Source: Burkholderia sp. BCC1644 (lineage in GTDB: Bacteria > Pseudomonadota > Gammaproteobacteria > Burkholderiales > Burkholderiaceae). Taken from it: a stretch of 64,000 nucleotides of DNA. Below are positions 1 to 9,076 of the stretch, in pieces. The notes beneath the pieces are model-generated. The model saw only the letters and a program-made list of their open reading frames with translations, did not search any database and was not told the DNA's origin. Within the stretch, counting starts at the first letter, position 1. Every line of letters starts with the position of its first letter. The position numbers were made by a program, and so were the translations under genes. The DNA lies in the NCBI RefSeq assembly GCF_902833225.1, contig NZ_CADFEI010000007.1, forward strand, positions 62,001 to 126,000. The letters run 5' to 3'.

Positions 1-1176
1 CAGCCCGATGTCGAACATGTACATGAAGAGGGCCGTTACCGCGAGCACGACCGGAATCGAGATCACGACGACCATCCCGGTGCGCAGGCCGAGCGACACG
101 AGGCTCACGACCAGCACGATCGCGACGGCTTCGGCGACGGCTTCGAGGAAGTCGTCGACCGAATGCGCGACCGCGTGCGGCATGCTCGACACCTCGACCA
201 GCTTGAGGCCGGCCGGCAGTTGTGCCTGCAGGTCCTTCGATTCGGCGTCGAGCGCCTTGCCGAGCCGGATCACGTCGCCGCCCGGCTGCATCGTGACGCC
301 GATGCCGAGCACGGCACGGCCGCTTGCGCGCATCTGCGTGACGGCCGGGTCGTCGTAGCCGCGCTTGACGGTCGCGAGATCGCCGAGGCGGAACGTGCGG
401 CCGTTGATGCGGATCACCGTATCGGCGATCGCGTCGACGTTGTCGAACTGGCCGCTCGGCCGCACGAACACGCGATCGTCGGCGGTCGTCAGCACGCCGG
501 CCGAGGAGATGTCGTTCTGCGCGTTGATCGCCTGCCCGAGCTGCTGCGGCGAAATGCCGAGGCGTGTGAGCTGCGCGTTGTTCACCTCGATGAAGATCCG
601 CTGGTCGGGGTCGCCGAAGTAGTCGACCTTGCCGACGCCCGGCACGCGCAGCAGCACGGTGCGCAATTGATCGGCGTAGTCGTGCAGTTGCGCGGGCGTG
701 AAGCCGTCGCCTTCGAGCGTCCAGATGTTGGTGTAGACGTCGCCGAATTCGTCGTTGAAGAACGGGCCCTGCACGCCGGGCGGCAACGTATAGCCGATGT
801 CGCCGACTTTCTTGCGGATCTGATACCAGGTCTCGGGCACGTCCTTCACCGGCGCCGAATCCTTCATCGTGAAGAAGATCAGCGATTCGCCGGGGCGCGA
901 ATAGCTGCGCAGAAAATCGATGGCCGGCGTTTCCTGCAGCTTGCGGCCGATCCGGTCGGTCACCTGTTCCTGCACCTGCCGCGCGCTCGCGCCGGGCCAG
1001 AAGGTGCGGATCACCATCACGCGGAACGTGAACGGCGGGTCTTCGGACTGCGCGAGGCGCGTGTAGGCAAGGATGCCCGCGAGCGTCGCGAGCGCGATCA
1101 GGTAGACGACGAGCGCCTGGTGGCGCAACGCCCACGCCGACAGGTTGAACCGGCCTTCTTCGTGCGGAGTACTCAC
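1..1176 (-). CDS. RND efflux permease, 5' part (runs off window start)
   Basis: First ~392 residues of an inner-membrane RND (AcrB/MexB-like) proton-driven efflux permease; the C-terminal part lies outside the window. After a short cytosolic N-terminus (starting MSTPHEEGRFNL) come TM1 and a periplasmic porter domain with typical RND segments such as FWPGASARQVQEQV and RVPGVGKVDYFG, then the start of the TM2 block at the window edge. The start is GTG at 1176, overlapping the adaptor stop by four bases (GTGA), which implies translational coupling. It forms an operon with the upstream adaptor gene; no outer-membrane factor is visible. The substrate cannot be told from the sequence. The divergent TetR gene is the likely regulator. 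Confidence 0.93.
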   Translation of the reverse strand, partial: MSTPHEEGRFNLSAWALRHQALVVYLIALATLAGILAYTRLAQSEDPPFTFRVMVIRTFWPGASARQVQEQVTDRIGRKLQETPAIDFLRSYSRPGESLIFFTMKDSAPVKDVPETWYQIRKKVGDIGYTLPPGVQGPFFNDEFGDVYTNIWTLEGDGFTPAQLHDYADQLRTVLLRVPGVGKVDYFGDPDQRIFIEVNNAQLTRLGISPQQLGQAINAQNDISSAGVLTTADDRVFVRPSGQFDNVDAIADTVIRINGRTFRLGDLATVKRGYDDPAVTQMRASGRAVLGIGVTMQPGGDVIRLGKALDAESKDLQAQLPAGLKLVEVSSMPHAVAHSVDDFLEAVAEAVAIVLVVSLVSLGLRTGMVVVISIPVVLAVTALFMYMFDIGL

Positions 1177-2282
1177 GATGCGAAGTCCTCCGGATGCAGC
1201 GGCGCGATCGGGCGCACCTTCTCGCCCGCGCTGACCGTATGCACGCCCTGCAGCACGACGCGCTCGCCCGGCTGCAGCCCGTGCGACACGGTCACCGTGC
1301 GCTCGTTGAAGCGCGCGACCTCGACGCGGCGCAATTCGAGCGTGTCGTCCTTCGTGCGCACGACCCACACGGCCGGTTGCGCGCCGTCGTGGAACAGCGC
1401 GGTCGCGGGCAGCGTGACCGGCTGTGCGTCGCCGGAGGCCGGCGCGCCGTCGAGCGCGACGTTCGCGGTCATCCCGAGCCGGATGGCCGGGTCGGGTGTC
1501 GCGAGCGTCAGCTTCACGCGATAGGTGCGGCTTTGCGGATCGGCGGCCGGCGCGATTTCGCGCACCTTCGCCGCGAACTGGCGGCCCGGCAGCGACGGCA
1601 GCGTGACGGTCGCCGCATGGCCGGGCGCGAGCGACGCGAGCGCAGCCTCGGGCACGTCGCTGACGACGTCGACATCGCCCGACCACGCGAGCTGGAAGAC
1701 GGGCTGGCCGGCCGTCACGTTCTGGCCGGTATCGGCCTGTTCGGCGGTGATGTAGCCCGCATGGTCGGCGACGAGCGTCGCGTAGCGGAGCTGGTTCTTC
1801 GCGAGCGCGAGCTGCTGCTGCGCCTGGTCGCGTTGCGCGAGCGCCGACGTATAGCTGTTCTGGGTCTGTTCGAGCTGCGCGGTCGCGATCAGGTTTTCTT
1901 GCGCCTGCGCGCGATCGCGGTCGAGCTGCTGCTTCGCGAACGCGAGGCTGTGCGTTGCGGCATCGAGCTGCGCCTGTGCGCTCGCGGCGTTTTTCTCGAC
2001 GTCGGACGGATCGAGCAGCGCGACGACCTGGCCGACCTTGACGGTGTCGCCGAGGCGCACCTTGCGCTCGATGATCTTGCCGGCGATGCGGAACGACAGC
2101 GGGGTGGCGTAGCGCGGCTGGATGTCGCCGGGCAGCGTGCGCGCGGCCGCGGCGGAGTCGGCCTGCGCGGGCAGCGCGACGACGGGGCGCGGGGCGGGCG
2201 GCGCGGATTCTTTCGGGTGGCAGGCGGCAAGGACGAGCGCGGCGCCGATCAGCAGCGCGGCGCGGGAACCGGAGCGATTCAC
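1173..2282 (-). CDS. RND efflux periplasmic adaptor (membrane fusion protein), lipoprotein
   Basis: Periplasmic adaptor linking the RND permease to an outer-membrane channel, 369 aa. The preferred start is GTG at 2282, preceded by a GGGGG-type ribosome site. It gives a lipoprotein signal ending LVLAAC with the lipidated Cys about residue 19. Then follow a lipoyl/barrel-sandwich half (KVGQVVALLDPSD), a long alpha-hairpin rich in Ala, Gln and Leu (residues about 90-165), the second lipoyl half (AGYITAEQADTGQNV) and beta-barrel domains. An upstream in-frame ATG at 2537 would add about 85 residues and run into the regulator's leader and operator, so it is unlikely. It is co-transcribed with the permease. 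Confidence 0.93.
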   Translation of the reverse strand: MNRSGSRAALLIGAALVLAACHPKESAPPAPRPVVALPAQADSAAAARTLPGDIQPRYATPLSFRIAGKIIERKVRLGDTVKVGQVVALLDPSDVEKNAASAQAQLDAATHSLAFAKQQLDRDRAQAQENLIATAQLEQTQNSYTSALAQRDQAQQQLALAKNQLRYATLVADHAGYITAEQADTGQNVTAGQPVFQLAWSGDVDVVSDVPEAALASLAPGHAATVTLPSLPGRQFAAKVREIAPAADPQSRTYRVKLTLATPDPAIRLGMTANVALDGAPASGDAQPVTLPATALFHDGAQPAVWVVRTKDDTLELRRVEVARFNERTVTVSHGLQPGERVVLQGVHTVSAGEKVRPIAPLHPEDFAS

Positions 2283-2389
2283 GAAACCCCCAGGTGAGGT
2301 GGAGCGGAACGAAGCCGGCAAGCGCGGCGGGCGCTTGCCCCTAGCAGCGCCGGCATGGGCGCGCGAACAACATATTCGGAAACTGTGGC

Positions 2390-2419
2390 GCATTCTAATA
2401 CACACCTGTATCTGAATGC
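2390..2419. promoter_or_regulatory. Palindromic operator between efflux operon and tetR
   Basis: A 30-bp inverted repeat: GCATTC (2390-2395), TA, ATACA (2398-2402), 4-nt centre, TGTAT (2407-2411), CT, GAATGC (2414-2419). Eleven base pairs of each arm match. It lies in the divergent gap between the adaptor start (2282) and the TetR start (2461), the usual place for a TetR-family operator. Its function is inferred from symmetry and position. Confidence 0.75.
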
Positions 2420-2460
2420 AAAGATGAATCCGAAAGGGAAAGGGTGCTAGACTGCGCGCC

Positions 2461-3081
2461 ATGAAACCACAGCGCTTAACTCGCGAGCAGAGCAGGGACC
2501 AGACGCGCGAACGTCTGCTGAAAGCCGCGCATCGCATTTTTCTGAAGAAAGGCTATGTGGCCGCGAGCGTCGAGGACATCGCGGCGGCGGCCGGCTATAC
2601 GCGCGGCGCGTTCTATTCGAACTTCCGCAGCAAGTCCGACCTGCTGCTGGAATTGCTGGAGCGCGATCACGCGGAGGTGCGGGCCGACTTCGAGGCGATT
2701 TTCGAAGGCGGCGGATCGCGCGAGCAGATGGAGTCGATGTCGCTCGCGTATTACCGCACGCTGTTTCGCGACGACGAATACTCGCTGCTGTGGGGCGAGG
2801 CGAAGCTGCAGGCGGCGCGCGACGCGAAGTTCCGCGTGCGCTTCAACCAGTTCCTGCACGGCAAACGCGTGCAGATGGCCGAGTTCATCCAGCGCTTCGC
2901 CGAGCGCGCCGGTACGCCGCTGCTGCTGCCGGCCGACACGCTCGCGTTCGGGCTGATGTGCCTGTGCGACGGCGTGCAGTCGTACTACACGGCCGATCCG
3001 CAGCACGTATCGGCCGACGTGGCCGAATCGGTGCTGGCGGGATTCTTCGCGCGGGTCGTGCTGGGGCGCACGCCGGACTGA
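2461..3081 (+). CDS. TetR/AcrR-family transcriptional regulator
   Basis: DNA-binding repressor of 206 aa, the normal size for the family. The N-terminal TetR helix-turn-helix covers about residues 15-62, with ARG-type core VEDIAAAAGYTRGAFYSNF and FRSKSDLLLELL. The C-terminal ligand domain is variable. It is divergent from the RND adaptor-permease operon, with a 30-bp palindrome in the shared promoter region, so local repression of the pump and autoregulation are likely (inference). The ligand is unknown. ATG at 2461 is the first plausible start. Confidence 0.93.
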   Translation: MKPQRLTREQSRDQTRERLLKAAHRIFLKKGYVAASVEDIAAAAGYTRGAFYSNFRSKSDLLLELLERDHAEVRADFEAIFEGGGSREQMESMSLAYYRTLFRDDEYSLLWGEAKLQAARDAKFRVRFNQFLHGKRVQMAEFIQRFAERAGTPLLLPADTLAFGLMCLCDGVQSYYTADPQHVSADVAESVLAGFFARVVLGRTPD

Positions 3082-3108
3082 CCGGCGCGGGCGATGCGGC
3101 GGCGCGGG

Positions 3109-4878
3109 TCAGCGCTCGCCGGTCATCCTGCGGTACGCGTCGAGCAGCGAGGTCTTGTAGACGACCCCCGCGAGCGTCGGCTCGGCTTCGCTTTCGATCA
3201 CCGGCAGCCGTTCGCCCTGGAACGCCATGAAGCGTTCGAGCGCGGTGGCGAGCGGCATGTCGGGCGTGAGGAGCGGAAACGGCGTGTGCGCGTAGTGCGC
3301 GGCCGTCTTGTCGGTCGTGTCGCGCTTGTCGAGCAGGTCCGACGTGATGTCCTTCAGCGCGACCGCGCCGCGAAACCGCCCGGCATCGTCCGTCACGTAC
3401 AGGTACTTCACCGGATATTCGAGGAACACGCGCGTCATGTCGGCGACGCTCGCCGTGAGCGGCACGACCGTCTGCGCGGGCTGGATCAGCTCGCGCATCT
3501 GCGTGGTGCGCAGCCGCAGCCGCTCCTGCGCATCCTGCTGGTGGTGCTGCGTGATCTCGTACATCGACGTCGTGCCCGTCGCACGCGCGACGAAATACGC
3601 GAACACGCACGACACCAGCAGCGGCAGCACGACCTGATAGCTCAGCGTCATCTCGAAGATCATCAGGATCGCCATCAGCGGCGCCTGCGTGGCGCCCGCC
3701 ATGAACGCGCCCATCCCGACGATCGCGTAAGCGAAATAGGCCGACGTATGGCCGGGCCACACGGCTTCCATTGCAAGACCGAACAGCGAGCCGAACACCG
3801 CGCCGACGAACAGCGTCGGCGTGAACACGCCGCCGATCGCGCCCGAGCCGACCGTGGCGGAGGTTGCGATCACCTTGAACACGAGCACCGCGACGAGCGC
3901 CTGCCAGGTCCACGGCGAATGCAGGATGTGGTTCACGACGCTGTAGCCGTTGCCCCATACGTCCGGAATCCAGATCGAGATCACGCCGACGGCGAGGCCG
4001 CCGAGCGCGAGCCGCACCGGCAGCGGCACCGGCAGCCGCTTGAACTGGTTCTTCGACGCGTCGAGCAGGTGCAGGAACTGCGGCGCGAGTACGCCGCACA
4101 GCGCGCCGAGCACGACGAACAGCAGGACCTCGGGGCCCGTGACGGCCGGAAACACCGGCATCTCGTACGGCGGCTTGTAGCCGGCGAACTCGCGCATCAC
4201 GATGTTCGCGACGACCGACGCGACGACCATCGGCCCGAAGCTTTCCATCGCGATCGTGCCGAGCACGATTTCCGACACGAAGAACGCGCCGGCGATCGGC
4301 GCGTTGTACGCGGACGTGATGCCGGCGGCCGCCCCGCAGGCGACCAGCAGGCGCAGGCGCGGCGGGTCGAAGTGCACGAAGCGGCCGACGAGCGACGCGG
4401 CGAGCGCCGCGAGCTGCACCATCGGGCCCTCGCGGCCGATCGAGCCGCCGCTGCCGATCGTCAGCAGCGACGACACGCTGCGCCACAGGCTCTGCCGCAC
4501 GGGGACGACGCCGTTGCCGAGCGCGACCGATTCCATGTAGTCGGTCTTGCCGGCCTGCTTGTCGCCGCGCGTCGCGAGCAGCAGCACGCAGCCGGCGAGG
4601 AAGCCGCCCGCGGCCGGCATCCAGAACCGCACGTACCACGGCAGGCGCTTCGCCATCTGCACGAAGCTGCCGCTTTGCCCGGAGATCAGGTGCTGCATCA
4701 GGTCGATGCCTTCGCGGAACGCCATCGTGGCAAAGGCGCCGCCGACGCCGACGATGGCCGACCAGATCAGCATCGTATGGGCGTCCGACAGGCGGAACAG
4801 CTTTTGGGCGCGAGTGCGCAGCTTCAGCAGGAACGAGAGCACGGCTGAAAGAGGGCGATGGAAAACGACGCGAAGCAT
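3109..4878 (-). CDS. CLC-family chloride channel/transporter with C-terminal CBS domains (ClcB-like)
   Basis: Integral membrane CLC protein of about 589 aa that moves chloride, as a channel or Cl-/H+ antiporter. Family signatures are visible: the selectivity/gating stretch GSGGSIGREGP, which contains the gating Glu, and GGVFTP in the second half. About 11 hydrophobic helices are followed by a cytosolic C-terminal region (last ~170 residues) that looks like a CBS pair. ATG 4878 is the start used here. A TTG at 4953 overlapping the yeiH-like stop by 8 nt, or a GTG a few codons downstream of 4878, are also possible. It lies directly downstream of the YeiH-like gene and may be co-transcribed with it. 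Confidence 0.9.
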   Translation of the reverse strand: MLRVVFHRPLSAVLSFLLKLRTRAQKLFRLSDAHTMLIWSAIVGVGGAFATMAFREGIDLMQHLISGQSGSFVQMAKRLPWYVRFWMPAAGGFLAGCVLLLATRGDKQAGKTDYMESVALGNGVVPVRQSLWRSVSSLLTIGSGGSIGREGPMVQLAALAASLVGRFVHFDPPRLRLLVACGAAAGITSAYNAPIAGAFFVSEIVLGTIAMESFGPMVVASVVANIVMREFAGYKPPYEMPVFPAVTGPEVLLFVVLGALCGVLAPQFLHLLDASKNQFKRLPVPLPVRLALGGLAVGVISIWIPDVWGNGYSVVNHILHSPWTWQALVAVLVFKVIATSATVGSGAIGGVFTPTLFVGAVFGSLFGLAMEAVWPGHTSAYFAYAIVGMGAFMAGATQAPLMAILMIFEMTLSYQVVLPLLVSCVFAYFVARATGTTSMYEITQHHQQDAQERLRLRTTQMRELIQPAQTVVPLTASVADMTRVFLEYPVKYLYVTDDAGRFRGAVALKDITSDLLDKRDTTDKTAAHYAHTPFPLLTPDMPLATALERFMAFQGERLPVIESEAEPTLAGVVYKTSLLDAYRRMTGER

Positions 4879-4945
4879 AGCACTGCGCCGCGTCCGCGGG
4901 ACCATCCCGTCGGGCGCGGCGCGCGAAGTGTCACGGGCGGGCAAC

Positions 4946-6013
4946 TCAGCCAAGCCAATGCTGGACGCCCCAGGTGATCCCGTAGCCGCCGACGATCAGC
5001 CACACGTACAGGATCAGGCCGGTCATCAGCGCCCGCGGGCCGGCGGCGCGGATCTGCGCGACGCGGGTTTCGATGCCGAGCGCGGTCATCGCCATCGTCA
5101 GCGCGAAGGTATCGAGCACGTTCAGCGTATGCGTGACGTCCGTCGGCAGCACGTTCAGCGAATTGACGATCACGAAGCCGAGGAAGCCGAGCGCGAACCA
5201 GGGCACCGCCACCTTGCGCTTGCCTTGCGCGCCGCCGGCCGTTGCGCGGGCCGAGCGGGCGAGCCACCAGCCGAGCACCAGCAGCACGGGGACCAGCAGC
5301 ATCACGCGCGTCATCTTCACGATCGTCGCGACGTGTGCGACCTGCGGGCTGATGTCGCTCGCCGCGCCGACCACCTGCGCGACTTCATGGATCGTGCCGC
5401 CGAAGAAGAGCCCGAGGCCGGCCGGATCGAGGTTCAGCAGCCCGGCGTGATACGCGATCGGGTACAGGAACATCGACAGCGTGCCGAACAGCACGACGCT
5501 GCCCACGGCCATCGCGCTCTGGTGCGGCTTCGACTGCAGCGTCGACTCGAACGCGAGCACGGCGGCCGCGCCGCAGATCGCGCTGCCGGCAGCGGTCAGC
5601 AGCGCGGAATCGCGGTCGAGCTTCATGATTTTCATGCCGGCCCAGGTGCCGATCACGAGCGTGCTGACGACGACCAGCACCGACACCGTGAGGCCCGGCA
5701 GGCCGACCTGCGCGATTTCCTGCAGGCTCACGCGCAACCCGAAGAATGCGACCGCGATGCGCAGCAGCTTGCGCGCGGAGAAGTTGACGCCGGCCGCCCA
5801 GCTGGCCGGCATGCCGTCGCGCAACGCGTTGCCGTACAGCGCGCCGGCGACGATGCCGACGATCAGCGGCGACAGGCCGAGCCCCGCGATCGCGGGAAGC
5901 TGGGACAGGCTCGTGACGGCGGCGGCGAACAGCGCGACGAACAGCACGCCGTTCAACTGGCCGCGCATCGACGGCGCGGCTTGGCTGAGATGGGGAGTCG
6001 GAGCAGTGGACAT
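4946..6013 (-). CDS. YeiH-family putative sulfate/anion exporter
   Basis: Polytopic membrane protein of 355 aa in the YeiH (UPF0324) family, annotated by homology as a putative sulfate exporter. It has about ten hydrophobic helices, including GIVAGALYGNAL near the N-terminus and family-typical GAASDISPQVAHVATIVKMTRVM in the centre, here split as GAASDISPQV and HVATIVKMTRVM. The start is ATG 6013. It is divergent from a LysR regulator, the same arrangement as yeiH/yeiE in enterobacteria, which supports the family call. The substrate is not experimentally settled for the family. Confidence 0.88.
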   Translation of the reverse strand: MSTAPTPHLSQAAPSMRGQLNGVLFVALFAAAVTSLSQLPAIAGLGLSPLIVGIVAGALYGNALRDGMPASWAAGVNFSARKLLRIAVAFFGLRVSLQEIAQVGLPGLTVSVLVVVSTLVIGTWAGMKIMKLDRDSALLTAAGSAICGAAAVLAFESTLQSKPHQSAMAVGSVVLFGTLSMFLYPIAYHAGLLNLDPAGLGLFFGGTIHEVAQVVGAASDISPQVAHVATIVKMTRVMLLVPVLLVLGWWLARSARATAGGAQGKRKVAVPWFALGFLGFVIVNSLNVLPTDVTHTLNVLDTFALTMAMTALGIETRVAQIRAAGPRALMTGLILYVWLIVGGYGITWGVQHWLG

Positions 6014-6056
6014 GGAAGCACCGTGATGGAACGTGTTGCGATGCTGTAATCCTAAT

Positions 6057-6080
6057 TTCGTTATATCGATATGAAAAATT
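6057..6080. promoter_or_regulatory. AT-rich palindrome in yeiH-like/lysR divergent promoter
   Basis: A perfect 10-bp palindrome ATATCGATAT (6063-6072) sits in an AT-rich patch with loosely symmetric TTC/GAA flanks, midway between the two divergent starts (6013 and 6126). LysR regulators usually bind dyads with a T-N11-A core in such gaps. The role is inferred from position. Confidence 0.45.
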
Positions 6081-6125
6081 GTGATTTGTGACGTAAACTA
6101 TCCGGAAATCCGATAATTTATCCCC

Positions 6126-7019
6126 ATGACCCCGGATCAACTGATAACGTTCGCCGCCGTCGCCGAACACCTGAACATCAGCCACGCCGCCGTGGCGCTG
6201 CATCTGTCGCAGCCGGCCGTATCGGGCCAGTTGCGGCTGCTGCAGGACGAGTTCGGCGAGCCGCTGTACCAGCGCGACGGCCGCGGCATCCGCCTGACGC
6301 CGGTCGGCGAGCAGCTCGCGCAGTACGCGAAGGCGCAGCGCGACACGTTCGCGCAGGCGCGTGCGTTTCGCGACGCGGTGCGCGGCCTCGAGGCCGGCAC
6401 GCTGCGCATCGGCGCGAGCACGACGCCCGCGAGCTACCTGCTGCCTTACCTGATCGCGGCGTTCCAGCCGCTCGCGCCGCGCGTGACGATCCAGACGATG
6501 AGCGGCAATACGGCCGACGTGGTGGCCGCGCTGGCGTCGCTCGACATCGCGCTGATCGAGGGGCCGCCCGGCGAGGCGTTGCCGCCCGGCACGGCCGTCC
6601 ATGCGTGGCACGAGGACGAGATCGTCGCGATCGTGCCGGCCGGCCATCCGCTGGCCGCGCCCGGCTACGACGCGGGGGTGACGCTCGACGCGCTCGCCGC
6701 GCACCCGCTCGTGTTGCGCGAGGAGGGCTCCGCCGTGCGGCAGCTCGTCGAGCGCGCGTTCGCGCAGGGCGGCGCGCCGATGCGCGTCGCGTTCGAGATC
6801 GCCGGTGTCGAGGCCGTGAAGGAGGCCGTGCGCGCCGGGATGGGCGTCGGGTTCGTGTCCGCGATGTCGCTGCGTCACCAGGATGCGGCGCTCGTGCTGC
6901 GCTCGCTCGCGCCGGCGCCGCTCACACGACATTTCTCCATTCTGGTGCCGCACGGCGGCGCGCCGTCGCGCGTGGCCGCCCAATTCCTCGACATGAGTCT
7001 CGCGCAGGACCTCGCCTGA
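6126..7019 (+). CDS. LysR-family transcriptional regulator (YeiE/CysB-like context)
   Basis: LysR-type regulator of 297 aa. The N-terminal winged HTH (residues 1-60) reads MTPDQLITFAAVAEHLNISH followed by AAVALHLSQPAVSGQLRLLQ. The linker helix and a type-2 periplasmic-binding-like effector domain (about 90-295) follow. It is divergent from the YeiH-like exporter, which it probably controls. ATG 6126 lies just after an AT-rich promoter region containing a palindrome. The effector is unknown; anions such as sulfite or sulfate would fit the neighbour but are not shown by the sequence. Confidence 0.92.
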   Translation: MTPDQLITFAAVAEHLNISHAAVALHLSQPAVSGQLRLLQDEFGEPLYQRDGRGIRLTPVGEQLAQYAKAQRDTFAQARAFRDAVRGLEAGTLRIGASTTPASYLLPYLIAAFQPLAPRVTIQTMSGNTADVVAALASLDIALIEGPPGEALPPGTAVHAWHEDEIVAIVPAGHPLAAPGYDAGVTLDALAAHPLVLREEGSAVRQLVERAFAQGGAPMRVAFEIAGVEAVKEAVRAGMGVGFVSAMSLRHQDAALVLRSLAPAPLTRHFSILVPHGGAPSRVAAQFLDMSLAQDLA

Positions 7020-7143
7020 GCGGCTGACGCCGCCCCGGGAACACGCGTTGCGCGCCGTCGGGCGAATACCTGCGTCGCGCACTATCTTAGGGATTTCCTC
7101 TATGGCGTGGGCCTGACACGAGGCGCACCATCCGTCTCAAGCA

Positions 7144-7161
7144 AATGGAACCGGTTCCATT
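7144..7161. promoter_or_regulatory. LacI/PtxS-type operator upstream of kguE
   Basis: A perfect 18-bp palindrome, AATGGAACCGGTTCCATT, ends 18 nt before the kguE ATG. It matches the LacI-family pattern with a central CCGG and closely resembles the reported Pseudomonas PtxS site (TGAAACCGGTTTCA). The PtxS-like repressor is encoded downstream at 11716. Use as its operator is inferred from this match and the position. Confidence 0.82.
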
Positions 7162-7179
7162 CCGGTTAAAAAGGGCAAA

Positions 7180-7944
7180 ATGGCAGACATCGTGATCGTG
7201 GCGAGCGCATTCGGGATGGACCGCGTGCGTCAGGAGGGCCACAGCGCATTCGTCGCGACCGTGGCGGCATCCGGTGCGACCGGTTTCGAGGTGCGGCGTG
7301 AACTGTTCGCGTCGGACGACGACGCGGCCCCCGGCGCGCTGGCCGCGCTCGGCGCGCAGATCGCCGGCCACGGGTTGTGGTCGGTCTACTCGACGCCGGC
7401 CATGCTGTACACGGAAACGGGCGCGCTCGACGCAGATGCGTTGCGCGACGCGCTCGCGGAAGCCGACGCACTCGGCGCGCGCTTCGTGAAATTCCAGCTC
7501 GGCGGCTTTGCCGGCGATGCGCACGCGGCCGACATCGTCGCGCTGTCGTGCGTCGCGAAGGCCCGCGTGGTGGTCGAGAACGGCCAGCTTCCGGTCGGCG
7601 GCGCGCTCGCGCAGTTTCGCGGGCTGTTCGACGCGCTGGCCGCGGCCGGCCTGCGCGATGCGCTCGGGATGACGTTCGACATCGGCAACTGGCAGTGGCC
7701 GGGCGAAGCGCCGCTCGATTGCGCGCAGGTGCTCGCGCCGCATGTGGAATACATTCATTGCAAGGCCGTCGAAGGCGAGGGCGCGCGCCGTTTCGCGGCC
7801 GCGCCGGCGCCGGACGACGCGCTCGTGACCGGCGTGCTCGCGGCGCTGCCGCCGTACGCGCCGCGCGGCATCGAGTTTCCGTTCGACGCGGCCGACCTGG
7901 CGGGCGACGCATGCCGCCGTGTCGCGTGGCTTGCGACCGCGTGA
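7180..7944 (+). CDS. kguE: KguE-like sugar phosphate isomerase/epimerase (2-ketogluconate operon)
   Basis: TIM-barrel protein of 254 aa in the xylose-isomerase-like/KguE family. The sequence follows the family from MADIVIVASAFGMDRVRQEG onward, with barrel-strand segments FVKFQLGGF, MTFDIGNWQWPG and VEYIHCKAVEG carrying likely metal/substrate residues (Asp, His, Glu). It is the first gene of the 2-ketogluconate cluster and lies 18 nt downstream of a PtxS-type operator. An AAGGG ribosome site precedes ATG 7180. The exact step performed by KguE is unproven even in Pseudomonas; the name is by homology and synteny. Confidence 0.85.
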   Translation: MADIVIVASAFGMDRVRQEGHSAFVATVAASGATGFEVRRELFASDDDAAPGALAALGAQIAGHGLWSVYSTPAMLYTETGALDADALRDALAEADALGARFVKFQLGGFAGDAHAADIVALSCVAKARVVVENGQLPVGGALAQFRGLFDALAAAGLRDALGMTFDIGNWQWPGEAPLDCAQVLAPHVEYIHCKAVEGEGARRFAAAPAPDDALVTGVLAALPPYAPRGIEFPFDAADLAGDACRRVAWLATA

Positions 7945-7972
7945 CGGCAGAAGGATCCCGAGGAGTTCATTC

Positions 7973-8965
7973 ATGAAAGCAGCACTCGATGTCGTGACCT
8001 ACGGCGAAGCGATGGCGATGTTCGTCGCGACCGAGCCCGGCCATCTCGCGCACGCGGGGCAATTCACGAAGCGGATCGCGGGCGCCGACCTGAACGTCGC
8101 GATCGGCCTGTCGCGGCTCGGTTTCCGGGTCGGCTGGATGAGCCGCGTCGGCCGCGATTCGTTCGGCGGCTACGTGCTCGACACGCTGGCGCGCGAAGGC
8201 ATCGACGCATCGTGCGTGACCGTCGATCCGCGTTACCCGACCGGTTTCCAGCTGAAGTCGCGCAACGACGACGGCAGCGATCCGACCGTCGAATACTTCC
8301 GCAAGGGCTCGGCCGCGAGCCACCTGTCGTGCGACGACTACGTGGCCGACTACGTGCTCGGCGCGCGCCACCTGCACCTGACGGGCGTCGCGCCGGCGAT
8401 TTCCGCGACGTCGTGCGAGCTGGCGTTCCTGCTCGCGCGCGAGATGCGCGCGGCCGGCAAGACGATCTCGTTCGACCCCAACCTGCGCCCGACGCTGTGG
8501 CCGTCCGCCGACGTGATGGCGAAGACGCTGAACGCGCTCGCGACGCTCGCCGACTGGGTGCTGCCGGGCCTCGCCGAAGGGCGGCAGCTCACCGGGCACG
8601 ACACGCCGGCCGACATCGCGGGCTTCTATCTCGCACAGGGCGCGCGCGGCGTCGTGATCAAGCTCGGCGCGGAAGGCGCGTATTTCCGCACGGCCGACGG
8701 CTGCGAGGGCACGGTCGTGGGCGAGCGTGTCGAGCGGGTGGTCGACACGGTCGGCGCCGGCGACGGTTTCGCGGTCGGCGTGGTCAGCGCATTGCTGGAA
8801 GGCCGGAGCGTCGAGCAGGCCGTCGCGCGCGGCAACCGGATCGGCGCGCTCGCGATCCAGGTGATCGGCGATTCGGAAGGGCTGCCGACGCGTGAAGCGC
8901 TCGACCGGCTCGAAAATGTCAGCAATCGCGCCGATCGCTTAGAGGAAACCGTCACCGCGCAATGA
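7973..8965 (+). CDS. kguK: 2-ketogluconate kinase, PfkB family
   Basis: Cytosolic sugar kinase of about 330 aa. By homology and synteny it phosphorylates 2-ketogluconate to 2-keto-6-phosphogluconate with ATP. PfkB signatures are present: the N-terminal glycine-rich region with GADLNVAIGLSRLGF and the C-terminal catalytic/anion-hole motif DTVGAGDGFAVG (about residues 256-267), whose Asp is the predicted base. ATG 7973 is preferred because AGGAG lies 8 nt upstream. A longer in-frame start at 7919 would overlap kguE. It is the second gene of the operon, 28 nt after kguE. Confidence 0.88.
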   Translation: MKAALDVVTYGEAMAMFVATEPGHLAHAGQFTKRIAGADLNVAIGLSRLGFRVGWMSRVGRDSFGGYVLDTLAREGIDASCVTVDPRYPTGFQLKSRNDDGSDPTVEYFRKGSAASHLSCDDYVADYVLGARHLHLTGVAPAISATSCELAFLLAREMRAAGKTISFDPNLRPTLWPSADVMAKTLNALATLADWVLPGLAEGRQLTGHDTPADIAGFYLAQGARGVVIKLGAEGAYFRTADGCEGTVVGERVERVVDTVGAGDGFAVGVVSALLEGRSVEQAVARGNRIGALAIQVIGDSEGLPTREALDRLENVSNRADRLEETVTAQ

Positions 8966-9076
8966 GAGGCCGGACACGGCACAATCCGCGGATTCATTTC
9001 GTGCGCGACGCACACGTAGTTTTGTTCGAGGCCGGACCCAGCGCCGACGCGCGAGGCCCGGCCGACTCCCTAAAGG

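Noticed and set aside
163..1524. Long plus-strand open frame opposite the RND permease and adaptor genes
   Set aside because: It is antisense to clearly recognisable efflux genes, is Arg/His/Ala-rich with no motif and lacks a ribosome site; it is a GC-bias shadow.
3094..4848. 584-codon plus-strand open frame
   Set aside because: Antisense to the CLC channel gene, highly enriched in Arg and His, no recognisable domain.
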